This document shows positions 7,929-17,349 of a stretch of 64,000 nucleotides of DNA, piece after piece (position 1 is the first letter of the stretch; each line of letters opens with the position of its first letter). This stretch comes from Bradyrhizobium commune. Lineage in GTDB: Bacteria > Pseudomonadota > Alphaproteobacteria > Rhizobiales > Xanthobacteraceae. The translations under genes were made by a program, and so were the position numbers. The stretch spans positions 3,472,001-3,536,000 of the forward strand of contig NZ_CP061379.1 in the NCBI RefSeq assembly GCF_015624505.1, in the 5' to 3' direction. The notes under the pieces are model-generated. The model ran no database searches, was not told the origin of the DNA, and worked only from the letters and a program-made list of their open reading frames with translations.

Positions 7929-8745
7929 CCCGCCATGTCGGCGTGCGCTTCTCGATGAACGCGCCGATGCCTTCCTCGGCGTCGCGGGCCATCATGTTCT
8001 CGGTCATCACCTCTGCCGCATAGCGATAGGCGTCTGCAAGGCTCATCTCCGCCTGGCGGTAGAACGCCTCCTTGCCGAGCTTGACGGTATAGGCCGATTT
8101 CAGCGCGACCTGTTCCGCGAGCGCAATCGCGGCGTCGCGCTCGGTGCCGGCGGCGACCACGCGATTGACGAGACCGATCTCGCGGGCCCGCGCGGCCGGG
8201 ATCGGTTCGCCCGTCAGCAGCATCTCCATCGCCTGCTTGCGCGGCACGTTGCGCGACAGCGCCACCATCGGCGTCGAGCAGAACAGGCCGATGTCCACGC
8301 CGGGCGTGGCGAAACTTGCAGCTTCGGATGCGATTGCGAGATCGCAGCTTGCGACGAGCTGGCAGCCGGCCGCGGTCGCGATGCCCTGGACGGCAGCCAC
8401 CACCGGCTTCGGCAGATGCACGATCGCCTGCATCATCGCGCTACAGGCGTTCATCATCTCGGCGAAGAAGGCGCGGCCGCGATCCGGATCGGCGCGGCGC
8501 GCCGTCAGCTCCTTCATGTCGTGGCCGGCCGAGAAGGCGGGACCGTTGGCGGCGATCACGACGCCGCGGATCGCCTTGTCGTCGCGGATCTCCTCGAGTT
8601 CGGCATGCAGGCCGGCGATCATCGCTTCCGACAGGCTGTTGCGCGCGGCCGGGCGGTTCAACGTCAGGACCGCGATGCTGCCGATCGTTTCGCGCAGCAG
8701 AATTGGCGGTTGCGGGGAGGGGGCGCGGGCGGCCTGGGCGGACAT
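7921..8745 (-). CDS. Enoyl-CoA hydratase/isomerase (crotonase) family, ECHDC3-like
   Basis: About 274 residues from the ATG at 8745 (an extension to 8790 is possible). The crotonase fold is shown by VLTLNRPAARNSLSEAM, the oxyanion-hole loop PAFSAGHDMKEL and GIATAAGCQLVASCDLAIAS. Of the two catalytic glutamates of hydratases, the first is absent (FATPGVDIGLFCSTP instead of PEVxLG) and the second is kept (KQAMEMLLTGEP). This is the pattern of the ECHDC3 subgroup, so a plain hydratase role is uncertain. It is the first gene of a pair with the CoA-binding protein, fitting acyl-CoA metabolism. Confidence 0.82.
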   Translation of the reverse strand: MSAQAARAPSPQPPILLRETIGSIAVLTLNRPAARNSLSEAMIAGLHAELEEIRDDKAIRGVVIAANGPAFSAGHDMKELTARRADPDRGRAFFAEMMNACSAMMQAIVHLPKPVVAAVQGIATAAGCQLVASCDLAIASEAASFATPGVDIGLFCSTPMVALSRNVPRKQAMEMLLTGEPIPAARAREIGLVNRVVAAGTERDAAIALAEQVALKSAYTVKLGKEAFYRQAEMSLADAYRYAAEVMTENMMARDAEEGIGAFIEKRTPTWRDE

Positions 8746-8831
8746 CGAGGCGTTTCCGATTGGATTATTGCGTTTGGATGACGCAGACAACTTAATGTAA
8801 CAGGGGACATGAAGCGAGGGTGAGGCGTAGC

Positions 8832-9260
8832 ATGGCGTTAGCGAAAATGAGCGTGGCGGAGGTCGAGCAGTTTCTCCGCGACGAGTTTCCCCAGGCCTTC
8901 AGCGGCGACGACATCACGATCGAGAGCGCGGACGGGCAGACCTGTCTTTTGCGCCAGCGCTACAGCGAACGGATGCTGCGACCGGGCGGAACCGTGTCCG
9001 GCCCGACGCTGATGGCGCTGGCCGATTTCGCCATGTATGTGGTGCTGCTGTCGGCAATCGGGCCCATTGGGCTCGCGGTCACCACCAATCTCAACATCAA
9101 TTTCCTGCGCAAGGGCCAGCCCGGACAGGACGTGCTGGCGGAAGCGCGGCTGATCAAGCTCGGCAAGCGTCTGGCGGTCGGGGAGGTGAACCTCCTGTCA
9201 GGGACCTCGCCCGATCCGATCGCCCATGTCACGTCGACCTATTCCATTCCAAATGTTTGA
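8832..9260 (+). CDS. PaaI/YdiI-type hotdog thioesterase
   Basis: A 142-residue single hotdog-domain protein from the ATG at 8832 (a GTG 12 bases upstream is also in frame). Family features are MLRPGGTVSGPTLMALADFAMYVVLL (the catalytic helix region), AVTTNLNINFLRKGQPG and the C-terminal VTSTYSIPN strand. It probably hydrolyses acyl-CoA thioesters. It is divergent from the crotonase gene with about 86 bases between starts, and both act on acyl-CoA, so shared regulation is plausible. Confidence 0.85.
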   Translation: MALAKMSVAEVEQFLRDEFPQAFSGDDITIESADGQTCLLRQRYSERMLRPGGTVSGPTLMALADFAMYVVLLSAIGPIGLAVTTNLNINFLRKGQPGQDVLAEARLIKLGKRLAVGEVNLLSGTSPDPIAHVTSTYSIPNV

Positions 9261-9265
9261 ATTTT

Positions 9266-9295
9266 TTGCGGGTAATATAGCACCTTATTTATAAG
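9266..9295 (+). promoter_or_regulatory. Candidate housekeeping promoter for rplM-rpsI
   Basis: TTGCGG (9266-9271) and TATAAG (9290-9295) are separated by 18 bases in an unusually AT-rich patch between the thioesterase gene and rplM. The match to a sigma-70 type promoter is moderate. It lies about 120 bases upstream of the rplM start, leaving a leader where ribosomal-protein feedback could act. Confidence 0.35.
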
Positions 9296-9417
9296 ACATT
9301 GATTCTGCTAACGTAATTTCCATCGCAGGGCATTGACCGTTGCGCGTCACTTCTCTAGAAAGCCGGGCAGTCCGGTGCGGTGTTCGCGCCGATATCCCCG
9401 TCCACGGAAATTCTGAC

Positions 9418-9882
9418 ATGAAAACCTTTTCGGCAAAGCCGGCCGAGGTGACGAAGAAGTGGGTGCTGATCGACGCCAAGGGTCTGGTCGTTGGTCGTCT
9501 CGCCACCATCGTTGCCATGCGTCTGCGCGGCAAGCACCTCCCGACCTACACCCCGCACGTCGATTGCGGCGACAACGTCATCATCATCAACGCCCAGCAT
9601 GCGGTCCTCACCGGCCGCAAGCGCGAGCAGAAGACCTACTACAAGCACACCGGCTATGTCGGCCACGTCAAGGAGCGCACCGCGCGCCAGATCCTCGAGG
9701 GCAAGCATCCCGAGCGCGTGCTCGAGAAGGCCGTCGAGCGCATGATCCCGCGTGGTCCGCTCGGTCGCGTCCAGATGGGCAACCTCCGCGTTTACGGCGG
9801 TGCCGATCATCCGCACGAGGCCCAGACGCCCGAGAAGATCGATATCGCCAAGTTGAACCGCAAGAACACGAGGGCCGCATAA
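9418..9882 (+). CDS. rplM: 50S ribosomal protein L13
   Basis: A 154-residue protein starting at the ATG at 9418 with [20 protein letters not shown], the usual alphaproteobacterial L13 start. Typical motifs are [40 protein letters not shown] and [15 protein letters not shown]13 is an early assembly protein of the large subunit. It is followed after two bases by rpsI, the conserved L13-S9 pair. Confidence 0.98.
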   Translation: MKTFSAKPAEVTKKWVLIDAKGLVVGRLATIVAMRLRGKHLPTYTPHVDCGDNVIIINAQHAVLTGRKREQKTYYKHTGYVGHVKERTARQILEGKHPERVLEKAVERMIPRGPLGRVQMGNLRVYGGADHPHEAQTPEKIDIAKLNRKNTRAA

Positions 9883-9884
9883 TC

Positions 9885-10364
9885 ATGGCCGAATCCATTC
9901 AGTCGCTCGACCAGCTCTCGCAGCTCAAGACCTCGGCGGCGCCCGATGCGCCCAAGCACGAGAAGAAGGTCGACAAGTTCAATCGCGCCTACGCCACCGG
10001 CAAGCGCAAGGACGCGGTCGCCCGCGTCTGGATCAAGCCGGGCGCCGGCAAGGTCACCGTCAACGCGCGTGAGGTCGAGGTCTATTTCGCCCGCCCCGTG
10101 CTGCGCATGATGATCGAGCAGCCGTTCTCGGTGGCCGCGCGTTCCGGCCAGTACGACGTGATCTGCACCGTCGCCGGCGGCGGTCTGTCCGGCCAGGCCG
10201 GCGCCGTCCGTCACGGCATCTCCAAGGCGCTCACCTATTTCGAGCCGGAGCTGCGCACCGTGCTCAAGAAGGGCGGCTTCCTCACGCGCGACTCCCGCGT
10301 GGTCGAGCGCAAGAAGTACGGCAAGGCGAAGGCCCGCCGGTCCTTCCAGTTCTCGAAGCGTTAA
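9885..10364 (+). CDS. rpsI: 30S ribosomal protein S9
   Basis: A 159-residue protein beginning [11 protein letters not shown] with the N-terminal extension usual for alphaproteobacteria. Core S9 motifs are [43 protein letters not shown] and the C-terminal tail [17 protein letters not shown], which reaches the decoding centre and P-site tRNA. The ATG follows the rplM stop by two bases, and a strong intrinsic terminator lies just downstream. Confidence 0.98.
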   Translation: MAESIQSLDQLSQLKTSAAPDAPKHEKKVDKFNRAYATGKRKDAVARVWIKPGAGKVTVNAREVEVYFARPVLRMMIEQPFSVAARSGQYDVICTVAGGGLSGQAGAVRHGISKALTYFEPELRTVLKKGGFLTRDSRVVERKKYGKAKARRSFQFSKR

Positions 10365-10411
10365 TCGCTTCGGTCACATTCGCCGCGAAAGCGGCTTCAA
10401 TGAAATGCAAA

Positions 10412-10438
10412 AGGGCGCTGATTTCAGCGCCCTTTTTG
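10412..10438 (+). terminator. Intrinsic terminator of rplM-rpsI
   Basis: A perfect stem AGGGCGCTG / CAGCGCCCT with an ATTT loop, followed by a run of T. It lies 48 bases after the rpsI stop. Confidence 0.9.
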
Positions 10439-10593
10439 TTGTTCGTTTGTACGCAAATTGATGACGTGTTTCGCGAAAACTTGGGCGCCCGTGAAAACCT
10501 GAATGGAACCCGCGGGACATAGCGTCGCATCTGGAAGGGCGCGCAAGTCGGCTGGGCCGATCGCGTAACTGCTATGTGTTAAAGGGGGCCGAC

Positions 10594-11814
10594 ATGATGT
10601 CGCTCGATAGCATCACGCTCTATTTGGTCGCCACGATGGTTGCCGCACTGCTCGGCGCCATGATGGTGTTTTTCGGCAAGCAGGAGAACAGCCCTGCGCT
10701 GAAATGGTGGGGCACCGCCTATCTCCTTGGTGCCGCGTCCGTCGCGCTATGGACCGTGGCCGGCGACAAGCTCGGCCCGCATCTCTATCTCGCGCTGAAC
10801 GCTGTCGGCTTCGTCGCCTGCGGCATGGTGTGGAATGCGGCGCGCGTCTTCCATGGCCGCAAGCCGAACTGGCCTGGTCTCGTGCTCGGCGCATTCGCCT
10901 GGGTCGCGACCGCAACGCTGCTCGATCCCTCGGCCTCCATGCTGCGCATGATCATCGGCGCCGGCATCGTCTCTTTCTATGCGGCGCTGACCGCGAGCGA
11001 GCTCTGGGTCGAGCGGCGCAAGAGCCTGCAACGGCGCTGGCCGGCCTTCGTGGTGCCGGTGATGCATGGCTGCGTGCTGATGCTGCCGATCCTGCTCGGC
11101 AGCTTCCTGCGGCCGAACGATGCCGGCTTCTCTCACAGCGTCTGGGTCACCGTGTTCGCGGTCGAGCTCGTGCTCTACGCCGTCGGCACCGTGTTCGTGA
11201 TCTTCATGCTGGTGTCGGAGCGCACCGTGACCGCGCACCGCACCGCCGCCTCCACCGATCCCCTGACCGGCATGCTCAACCGCCGCGGCTTCTCGGAGGC
11301 CTGTTCACGGATGATCGAGCGCGAGGCCAAGGGCGGCCGCCCGGTCACGGTGATGATCTTCGATATCGACCACTTCAAGTCGATCAACGATCGCTTCGGC
11401 CATCCAGCCGGCGACGAGATGCTGAAGCTGTTCTCGACTATCGTCGTCAACAATCTGCGCATCTCCGATCTGTCCGGTCGCATCGGCGGCGAGGAGTTCG
11501 CGGCGCTGCTGCCGTGTTCACTGGAAGAGGGCGTGGTGGTCGCCGAGCGCGTGCGCGAGGCGTTCGAGACGTCCGGCGTCGTGGTCGATGAAGGCCCGGT
11601 CGACACCACCGTCAGCATCGGCATCGCTGGCGGCCCCGCCGGCACCGAGCTCGAGGTGTTGCTGGCCTCGGCCGATACCGCGCTCTACCAGGCCAAGCGC
11701 GGCGGCCGTAACCGCGTCGAAGCTGCTGAGGAGCTGCCGCTATCGCTGGAAAACTGGCGCCGCCAGAGCGCCGCGCGGATCGGTTTGCCGAAGGTGCAGC
11801 CGGCGACCGCCTGA
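10594..11814 (+). CDS. Membrane-anchored GGDEF diguanylate cyclase
   Basis: A 406-residue protein. The ATG at 10594 is chosen because AAGGGGG stands about 8 bases before it; an in-frame GTG at 10576 lies upstream of that site. The N-terminal 200 residues carry about six hydrophobic segments, a sensor of unknown ligand. The C-terminal GGDEF domain begins at DPLTGMLNRRGF, has the metal-site FDIDHFKSIND and ends with DTALYQAKRGGRNR. The active site is GGEEF, and an inhibitory I-site (RISD) lies five residues before it, so it should make c-di-GMP and be product-inhibited. There is no EAL domain. Confidence 0.92.
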   Translation: MMSLDSITLYLVATMVAALLGAMMVFFGKQENSPALKWWGTAYLLGAASVALWTVAGDKLGPHLYLALNAVGFVACGMVWNAARVFHGRKPNWPGLVLGAFAWVATATLLDPSASMLRMIIGAGIVSFYAALTASELWVERRKSLQRRWPAFVVPVMHGCVLMLPILLGSFLRPNDAGFSHSVWVTVFAVELVLYAVGTVFVIFMLVSERTVTAHRTAASTDPLTGMLNRRGFSEACSRMIEREAKGGRPVTVMIFDIDHFKSINDRFGHPAGDEMLKLFSTIVVNNLRISDLSGRIGGEEFAALLPCSLEEGVVVAERVREAFETSGVVVDEGPVDTTVSIGIAGGPAGTELEVLLASADTALYQAKRGGRNRVEAAEELPLSLENWRRQSAARIGLPKVQPATA

Positions 11815-11872
11815 CACGCCGGCCGCTCTGCGGTAATGGTCTATTTACCATTCGGTTCCTACCATTGCGATC

Positions 11873-12109
11873 ATGGAATCGACCCGTCGACAGAGCCCGC
11901 AGGCCGCCCTGATGAAGCTTGAAGCCGCTGCGGCCTCGGCACGCGGCGGTTTCGCCTGCCTGTTCTCGACTGCGGACGAATACGAGACCGCCCTGATTAC
12001 CGAGCGCCGCGCGCAGGGGCACTACACGCAGGACCGCGACTACTGGTCGTTTGCGCTGTTCGTCGGTTGCGCGCTTATCATTGTCGGCACGGTCCTGCTG
12101 CTTGCCTGA
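11873..12109 (+). CDS. Small C-terminally anchored membrane protein, unknown
   Basis: A 78-residue protein with a polar N-terminal part (MESTRRQSPQAALMKLEAAA) and one C-terminal transmembrane helix (FALFVGCALIIVGTVLLL). No known domain is recognised. An inverted repeat AATGGT / ACCATT lies about 25 bases upstream (11835-11852). It ends just before an intrinsic terminator, so it is probably monocistronic. Confidence 0.6.
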   Translation: MESTRRQSPQAALMKLEAAAASARGGFACLFSTADEYETALITERRAQGHYTQDRDYWSFALFVGCALIIVGTVLLLA

Positions 12110-12133
12110 GAGCGGCGCATTTTGAGCCGAGCA

Positions 12134-12156
12134 GGGCGCCGATCCGGCGCCTTTTT
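12134..12156 (+). terminator. Intrinsic terminator after the small membrane protein gene
   Basis: GGCGCC (12135-12140), a 5-base loop, GGCGCC (12146-12151), then TTTTT. It lies between the 78-residue protein gene and the monooxygenase-fold gene. Confidence 0.75.
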
Positions 12157-12208
12157 CTTTGCCTCCGGGTGCGGTAGACACGCCCGTCAACAAAGAAGGG
12201 CGGAAACG

Positions 12209-12505
12209 ATGGTCACCGAGATCGCGCAAATCGAAATCAAGCCGGGCAGCGAGAAGGATTTTGAGGCGGCCGTCGCCAAGGCCAAGGCTGCCTTCGGCCG
12301 CGCCAAGGGCTTTCACGGCTTCGAGCTGCACAAGTCGATCGAGAAGCCGCAGCGTTACCGGCTCATGGTGAAATGGGCGACGCTGGAAAATCACACCGTT
12401 GATTTCCGCGGCTCCGAGAATTTCACCGAATGGCGCGGCCTCGTCGGCCAGTATTTTGCCTCGCCCCCGGAGGTCGAGCACACCGAGACCGTGCTGACGA
12501 CCTGA
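12209..12505 (+). CDS. Antibiotic biosynthesis monooxygenase (ABM) domain protein
   Basis: A 98-residue single-domain protein with the dimeric alpha-beta barrel pattern: VTEIAQIEIKPGSEKDFEAAV, GFHGFELHKSIEKPQRYRLMVKWATLE and FTEWRGLVGQYF. ABM proteins range from quinone and heme oxygenases to proteins of unknown role; no specific substrate can be assigned. The ATG at 12209 is preceded by a GGCGG-rich site, and the longer frame back to 12122 crosses a terminator, so it is rejected. It is convergent with the AI-2E permease gene, ending 7 bases from it. Confidence 0.75.
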   Translation: MVTEIAQIEIKPGSEKDFEAAVAKAKAAFGRAKGFHGFELHKSIEKPQRYRLMVKWATLENHTVDFRGSENFTEWRGLVGQYFASPPEVEHTETVLTT

Positions 12506-12511
12506 GAGAGG

Positions 12512-13657
12512 TCAGGCCGCCTCTGCCTGGGGCGGGACTTCATACGTCTTGAAATGGTCGATCATGACCTTGGCGATGGCGACCAGTGGCAGCGCCAGCG
12601 CCAGGCCCCAGATTCCGAAGACGACACCGAGCAGGATCTGGAATGCGAACAGCGTTGCCGGCGGGATGTCCAGCGCCTGGCGCTGGAGGATCGGCGTCAG
12701 CACGTAGCTTTCCATCGTGTGCACGCCGAGGAACAGGACGAGCGCGGACAGCGCCGGAATCCAGCCCGAGGCGAGGCTCGCCAGCACCACCACGACGCCG
12801 GCGATGATGGCGCCGACGGTTGGGATGAAGGCGAGCAGGCCGGCCTGGATTCCAAGGATGAACGAGCCGGGGATGCCGATGATGGCAAGCCCGATCCAGG
12901 TCACCAGGCCTACCGCGAGCATGACGATGATCTGCGCGATCAGCCAGCGCTCCAGCGTCTCGCCGATACGATCGATGATGAGGGTGGCGCGCACACGATG
13001 CCTGGCGGGTGCGAGGAACAGCAGGCCGTCGTGATAGACGCCCGGCTGGGCGGCGAAGGCGAGCCCGAGAAACAGCACGATGAAGACGTTGCCGACGGCG
13101 CTGATCGCACCGAACAGCAGCTTGAAGGTCTGGCTCACGATCGCTCCGCCGCTGGAGGCGAGCGCGCCAGCGCCCGGCAACGCGCCGCGCGGGGCCTGGC
13201 TTGGGGCGGGCGTCGAACCAGCGTCGGCGGAGGCTTGGGGCGCGGCATTGCCGAGATCGAACACGCTGGTGTCGATGCCGTGGTTATCGAGGAAGGAGCG
13301 GACGTTGGTGATCTGCGATTTGATGGTCTTGCTGAGCACCGAGGCCTGCTCGGCGATGGTGGCGCCGCCGAGATAGGCGACGCCGGCGAGCATCGCGGCA
13401 AGCGCGACACAGACGATCGCAAGCCGCACGGCATGTGGCAGGTGAAAGCGGCGGCCGAGCGCGTTGGTCAGCGCGTTGAGCGCGACGCCGAGCAACATGC
13501 CGGCGAAGATCAGGAGCAGGGTGGCCGCAAAATACCAGGTGAAGGCGAGCAGGGCCGTGAACAGCACCACGCCGATACCGCCGATGGAAATTGCCCAAGC
13601 CTGATCCCGGGCCAGATCTGCGCGGGGCCGGGATCCCTCGTCTCTGGAAATCGTCAC
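12512..13657 (-). CDS. AI-2E family (PerM/UPF0118) transporter
   Basis: About 381 residues from a GTG at 13657 (VTISRDEGSRPRADL), chosen because the frame upstream runs antisense to the amidotransferase gene. Seven to eight hydrophobic segments are seen: an N-terminal pair (WAISIGGIGVVLFTALLAFTW and LLIFAGMLLGVALNALT), a long extracytoplasmic region with an Ala/Pro-rich stretch, then the conserved membrane half with RDRIGETLERWL-like LIIDRIGETLERWLIAQ, FIPTVGAIIAGVVVV and the final HTMESYVLTPILQRQ. The family includes quorum-signal exporters and Na+/H+ antiporters; the substrate is unknown. Confidence 0.85.
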   Translation of the reverse strand: MTISRDEGSRPRADLARDQAWAISIGGIGVVLFTALLAFTWYFAATLLLIFAGMLLGVALNALTNALGRRFHLPHAVRLAIVCVALAAMLAGVAYLGGATIAEQASVLSKTIKSQITNVRSFLDNHGIDTSVFDLGNAAPQASADAGSTPAPSQAPRGALPGAGALASSGGAIVSQTFKLLFGAISAVGNVFIVLFLGLAFAAQPGVYHDGLLFLAPARHRVRATLIIDRIGETLERWLIAQIIVMLAVGLVTWIGLAIIGIPGSFILGIQAGLLAFIPTVGAIIAGVVVVLASLASGWIPALSALVLFLGVHTMESYVLTPILQRQALDIPPATLFAFQILLGVVFGIWGLALALPLVAIAKVMIDHFKTYEVPPQAEAA

Positions 13658-13912
13658 ATCCTGTCCTTTTCCGACCGCAATCGGGCACTCTTTCGTGAAA
13701 TCCCGCCCGGGATCAAGCCGCCGTCGCGCGCCAGGACGCGTCCTCGGTCTCCCAGACCAACGCCGGGCGGGCTCGAACGGGTGCCGTTGCGGCGCCCTTG
13801 GCCGCAATTGCGCGAAAATAGCATTGCCGTCCCGCGATCCCTTCTGTTGAATTTGTTCCATCCCAGGGGCATCTTTGGGGAATCTTCTTAGCGCGGGAGG
13901 TCGGAACGGGAG

Positions 13913-14686
13913 ATGAGAAAGCCGGTCGTCGGCGTGATTGGGAACGCCAGTCGCATCGAAAATCGATTTCAGGTCCAGATGGTGGGCGAGCGCAATCTGC
14001 GCGCCGTGGCCGAGGTCTCCGGCGGCCTGCCGGTGATGTTCGCGGGCTCGCCCGACATCACGGATATCGCCGCGCTGCTCGATGCGGTCGACGGCATCGT
14101 CCTCACCGGCGCCCGCGCCAACGTTCATCCGACTCGTTTCAACGTCGACCCCTGCGAGAAGCACGAGCCCTACGACATCCACCGCGACGAGGTGGCACTG
14201 GCGCTCTCGGTGGCCTGTGTCGCCCGCGGCATCCCGATCTTCGGCATCTGCCGCGGCTTGCAGGAGATGAACGTCGCCTTCGGCGGCTCGCTGCATCCGG
14301 AAATCCGCGAAATCCCCGGCCGCATGAACCACCGCATGCCCCGGCTCGAGAACGGGGAGATCCATCCGGATCCGACCGTGGTGTTCGCCGACCGGCACGA
14401 CGTCGATCTCACGCCGGGCGGGGCGTTTGCAACAATCCTCGGCTGCGAGAGGATCAGGGTGAATTCCCTGCACGGCCAGGGCATCCTCGATCCCGGCAAG
14501 CGCGTGCTGATCGAAGGCATCGCCGAGGACGGCACCATCGAGGCGATCCGCATCGCCGAAGCCCCAACGTTTGCGCTCGGCGTGCAATGGCACGCCGAAT
14601 ACGACCCCCAGCACAACCCGATCAACCGCAAGCTGTTCGAGGCGTTTGGCGAGGCGTTGGTCGAGCGGCAGCGCGTGAACGCGTAG
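13913..14686 (+). CDS. Class I glutamine amidotransferase-like hydrolase (PuuD, peptidase C26 type)
   Basis: A 257-residue protein of the gamma-glutamyl-gamma-aminobutyrate hydrolase family. The nucleophile elbow is FGICRGLQEMNVAFGG (Cys), and the His and acidic partner are in GVQWHAEYDP. VDGIVLTGARANVHP and RVNSLHGQGI are further family motifs. It probably hydrolyses a gamma-glutamyl amide of a polyamine or similar amine. There is no puuA/B/C neighbour, so the pathway is not proved. The ATG at 13913 follows a GGGAG-type ribosome site. Confidence 0.85.
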   Translation: MRKPVVGVIGNASRIENRFQVQMVGERNLRAVAEVSGGLPVMFAGSPDITDIAALLDAVDGIVLTGARANVHPTRFNVDPCEKHEPYDIHRDEVALALSVACVARGIPIFGICRGLQEMNVAFGGSLHPEIREIPGRMNHRMPRLENGEIHPDPTVVFADRHDVDLTPGGAFATILGCERIRVNSLHGQGILDPGKRVLIEGIAEDGTIEAIRIAEAPTFALGVQWHAEYDPQHNPINRKLFEAFGEALVERQRVNA

Positions 14687-14825
14687 GCCGGGCGCGCTTG
14701 AGGCTTTTGGGCACGCTCTCGCCACATCGTCATTGCGAGCGCCGCGACTCCAGGGGCGAGACGAGAACGTGCAGAACGAGGTGAATCCAAAGGTGAACCC
14801 GTTCGGGTCGCGAGCAACATTCGTC

Positions 14826-15188
14826 ATGAACGTCTGCGCGCTGGTGTTGGCATGTGTTGTTCTGACCGAAGTGGCAGTCATTGAGAATCAGCGCTTCGGT
14901 CATGCTTTGCCGAGCGATCCTTTTCTCTGCTTCTTTCCCGCCCTCATCATGTTCGTCGTCAGAAGCGAGCCGTTCTCATTTTTCTTTCTACTAGCCCATC
15001 TGCTCGTTTCGGTCAGATTGACCTTCCCCGTGTTCGGCATCGCTGCCGGCACCTACAAGTTTAGCAGAGCAGATGATCCGCTATTCATTCTGGTGTTGTT
15101 CACGATGGCAACGGCCATATGCTTCGTTGCGTTCGTCTTCGTCGCTCTAATTCGCTTCTTGGTCGCGCATCGACGGCCCGCCGAGTGA
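14826..15188 (+). CDS. Hypothetical membrane protein
   Basis: A 120-residue protein from the ATG at 14826; earlier in-frame GTGs (14769, 14781) would add a polar tail. Three to four hydrophobic segments are visible: VCALVLACVVLTEVAVI, FLCFFPALIMFVV, FSFFFLLAHLLVSVRL and ILVLFTMATAICFVAFVF. No family is recognised. The sequence is visibly lower in GC than its neighbours, which hints at acquisition. It ends at the bidirectional terminator shared with glnA. Confidence 0.5.
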   Translation: MNVCALVLACVVLTEVAVIENQRFGHALPSDPFLCFFPALIMFVVRSEPFSFFFLLAHLLVSVRLTFPVFGIAAGTYKFSRADDPLFILVLFTMATAICFVAFVFVALIRFLVAHRRPAE

Positions 15189-15212
15189 ACGCAGCCGGTG
15201 CCCCAAAATAGA

Positions 15213-15237
15213 AAGGCGCCCCTCACGGGGCGCCTTT
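15213..15237. terminator. Bidirectional intrinsic terminator between the hypothetical gene and glnA
   Basis: AAGGCGCCCC / GGGGCGCCTT with a TCAC loop. TTTT follows on the plus strand and a T-rich run follows on the minus strand. It serves the two convergent genes. Confidence 0.88.
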
Positions 15238-15263
15238 TGCTTGTCGCATAGAGTTCGGACAGC

Positions 15264-16673
15264 TTAGCCCGAATAGTACATCTCGAACTCGACCGGATGC
15301 GGGGTCATTTCGAAGCGGGCGACTTCGGTCATCTTCAGCTCGATATAGGCGTCGATGAAGTCGTCGTCGAACACGCCGCCGTTCTTGAGGAAGCCGCGGT
15401 CCTTGTCGAGGTTTTCCAGCGCCTCGCGCAAGCTGCCGCAGACGGTCGGGATCTGCTTCAGCTCTTCCTTCGGCAGGTCGTAGAGGTCCTTGTCCATCGC
15501 CGGGCCCGGATCGATCTTGTTCTTGATGCCGTCGAGGCCGGCCATCAGCATCGCGGCGAAGCCGAGATAGGGATTGGCGAGCGGATCGGGGAAGCGCACC
15601 TCGACACGCTTGGCCTTCGGCGAAGCGGTGTAGGGGATGCGGCAGGAGGCCGAGCGGTTGCGCGCGGAATAGGCGAGCAGCACGGGCGCCTCATAGCCCG
15701 GCACCAGACGCTTGTAGGAGTTGGTCGACGGGTTGGTGAAGGCGTTGATCGCCTTGGCGTGCTTGATGATGCCGCCGATGTATTGGAGGCAGGTCTCTGA
15801 CAGGTCGGCATACTTGTTGCCGGCGAACACCGGCTTGCCGTCCTTCCAGATCGACTGGTGCACGTGCATGCCCGAGCCGTTGTCGCCATAGACCGGCTTC
15901 GGCATGAAGGTGGCGGTCTTGCCGTAGATATGCGCGACCTGGTGGATGCAGTATTTGTAGATCTGCAAATGGTCGGCCATCAGCGTCAGCGTGTCGAACT
16001 TCATGCCGAGCTCGTGCTGGGCGGAGGCGACCTCGTGGTGATGCTTCTCGACCTTGACGCCCATCTTGGCCATGGCGCCGAGCATTTCGGAGCGCATGTC
16101 CTGCACGGAGTCCTGCGGCGGGACCGGGAAGTAGCCGCTCTTGGTGCGGACGCGGTGGCCGAGATTGCCGCCTTCATATTCGGTGTCGGAGTTGATCGGC
16201 AGCTCCGAGGAGTCGAGCCGGAAACCGGTGTTGTAGGGGTTCGCCGAATAGCGCACGTCGTCGAACACGAAGAACTCGGCCTCGGGGCCGACGAACACGC
16301 TGTCGCCCACGCCCATCGACTTCACCATGGCTTCCGCCTTCTTGGCGATGCCGCGGGGGTCGCGATTGTAGGGCTCGCCGGTGGTCGGCTCGAGCACGTC
16401 GCAGGTGATGACCATGGTGGTCTCGGCGAAGAACGGATCGATCGTCGCGGTCACCGGGTCGGGCATCAGGCACATGTCGGACTCGTTGATCGCCTTCCAG
16501 CCAGCGATCGAGGAGCCGTCGAACATCGTTCCTTCGGCGAAAATATCCTCATCGATCATGCTGACGTCGAACGTCACGTGCTGCCACTTGCCGCGCGGAT
16601 CGGTGAAGCGCAGGTCGACGTATTTGACGTCGTTGTCCTTGATCGATTTCAGGACGTCTTTGGCGGTCTTCAT
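15264..16673 (-). CDS. glnA: Type I glutamine synthetase
   Basis: A 469-residue dodecameric enzyme that makes glutamine from glutamate, ammonia and ATP. Visible motifs are [17 protein letters not shown] (the D50-type latch), PEAEFFVFD (metal-binding Glu), [21 protein letters not shown] and the adenylylation site at Tyr398 in [10 protein letters not shown], so activity should be switched off by GlnE when nitrogen is plentiful. It lies 154 bases downstream of glnB on the same strand, the classical glnBA arrangement. AAAGGGG precedes the ATG. Confidence 0.98.
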   Translation of the reverse strand: MKTAKDVLKSIKDNDVKYVDLRFTDPRGKWQHVTFDVSMIDEDIFAEGTMFDGSSIAGWKAINESDMCLMPDPVTATIDPFFAETTMVITCDVLEPTTGEPYNRDPRGIAKKAEAMVKSMGVGDSVFVGPEAEFFVFDDVRYSANPYNTGFRLDSSELPINSDTEYEGGNLGHRVRTKSGYFPVPPQDSVQDMRSEMLGAMAKMGVKVEKHHHEVASAQHELGMKFDTLTLMADHLQIYKYCIHQVAHIYGKTATFMPKPVYGDNGSGMHVHQSIWKDGKPVFAGNKYADLSETCLQYIGGIIKHAKAINAFTNPSTNSYKRLVPGYEAPVLLAYSARNRSASCRIPYTASPKAKRVEVRFPDPLANPYLGFAAMLMAGLDGIKNKIDPGPAMDKDLYDLPKEELKQIPTVCGSLREALENLDKDRGFLKNGGVFDDDFIDAYIELKMTEVARFEMTPHPVEFEMYYSG

Positions 16674-16827
16674 GCATACCCCTTTTGGCTCTGCGGGTCG
16701 GTTTCCAGATGAGCGGATTTGTTCTCGCTTTTGGCGAGTTCGTGGCGCGACCGCACAAACGAAATCAGGCCGCCGAAGCAGCCTTATTTCTTGTCAGAGT
16801 GTCGCAAAATGCGGGATAGCACCCGGC

Positions 16828-17193
<366 letters not shown>

Positions 17194-17333
17194 TCAGCAA
17201 CGTCTTCGTCAGGATGCGCTTCTCTCACGCACGAAATTTGCCTTCTGTCCGGGTCGCCTGATCAACCCGGCGGCGGCCGGCCACACCCTGATGAATGCCA
17301 GTGAGCACGACGAACCGAAGCGGCTTCCTCGTA

Positions 17334-17349
17334 AGCAGGGTCTATGCCA
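17334..17349 (-). promoter_or_regulatory. Candidate sigma-54 promoter for glnB-glnA
   Basis: The minus strand reads TGGCATAGACCCTGCT, with the GG and GC doublets ten bases apart as required for RpoN (-24/-12), about 168 bases upstream of the glnB start. In Bradyrhizobium japonicum glnB is known to be transcribed from tandem promoters, one under NtrC/RpoN control, so this site is in the expected place. Confidence 0.55.

Noticed and set aside
12122..12208. Upstream extension of the ABM-domain gene
   Set aside because: It would begin inside the intrinsic terminator at 12134-12156; the ATG at 12209 gives the expected domain start.
14701..14780. Fragment CGTCATTGCGAGCG as part of a Bradyrhizobium repeat
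   Set aside because: Only a short stretch matches the repeat I remember, with no partner arm in the window, so it is not enough to call.
13658..14881. N-terminal extension of the AI-2E permease frame on the minus strand
   Set aside because: It runs antisense through the amidotransferase gene and adds over 400 low-complexity residues. The GTG at 13657 gives a normal family start.
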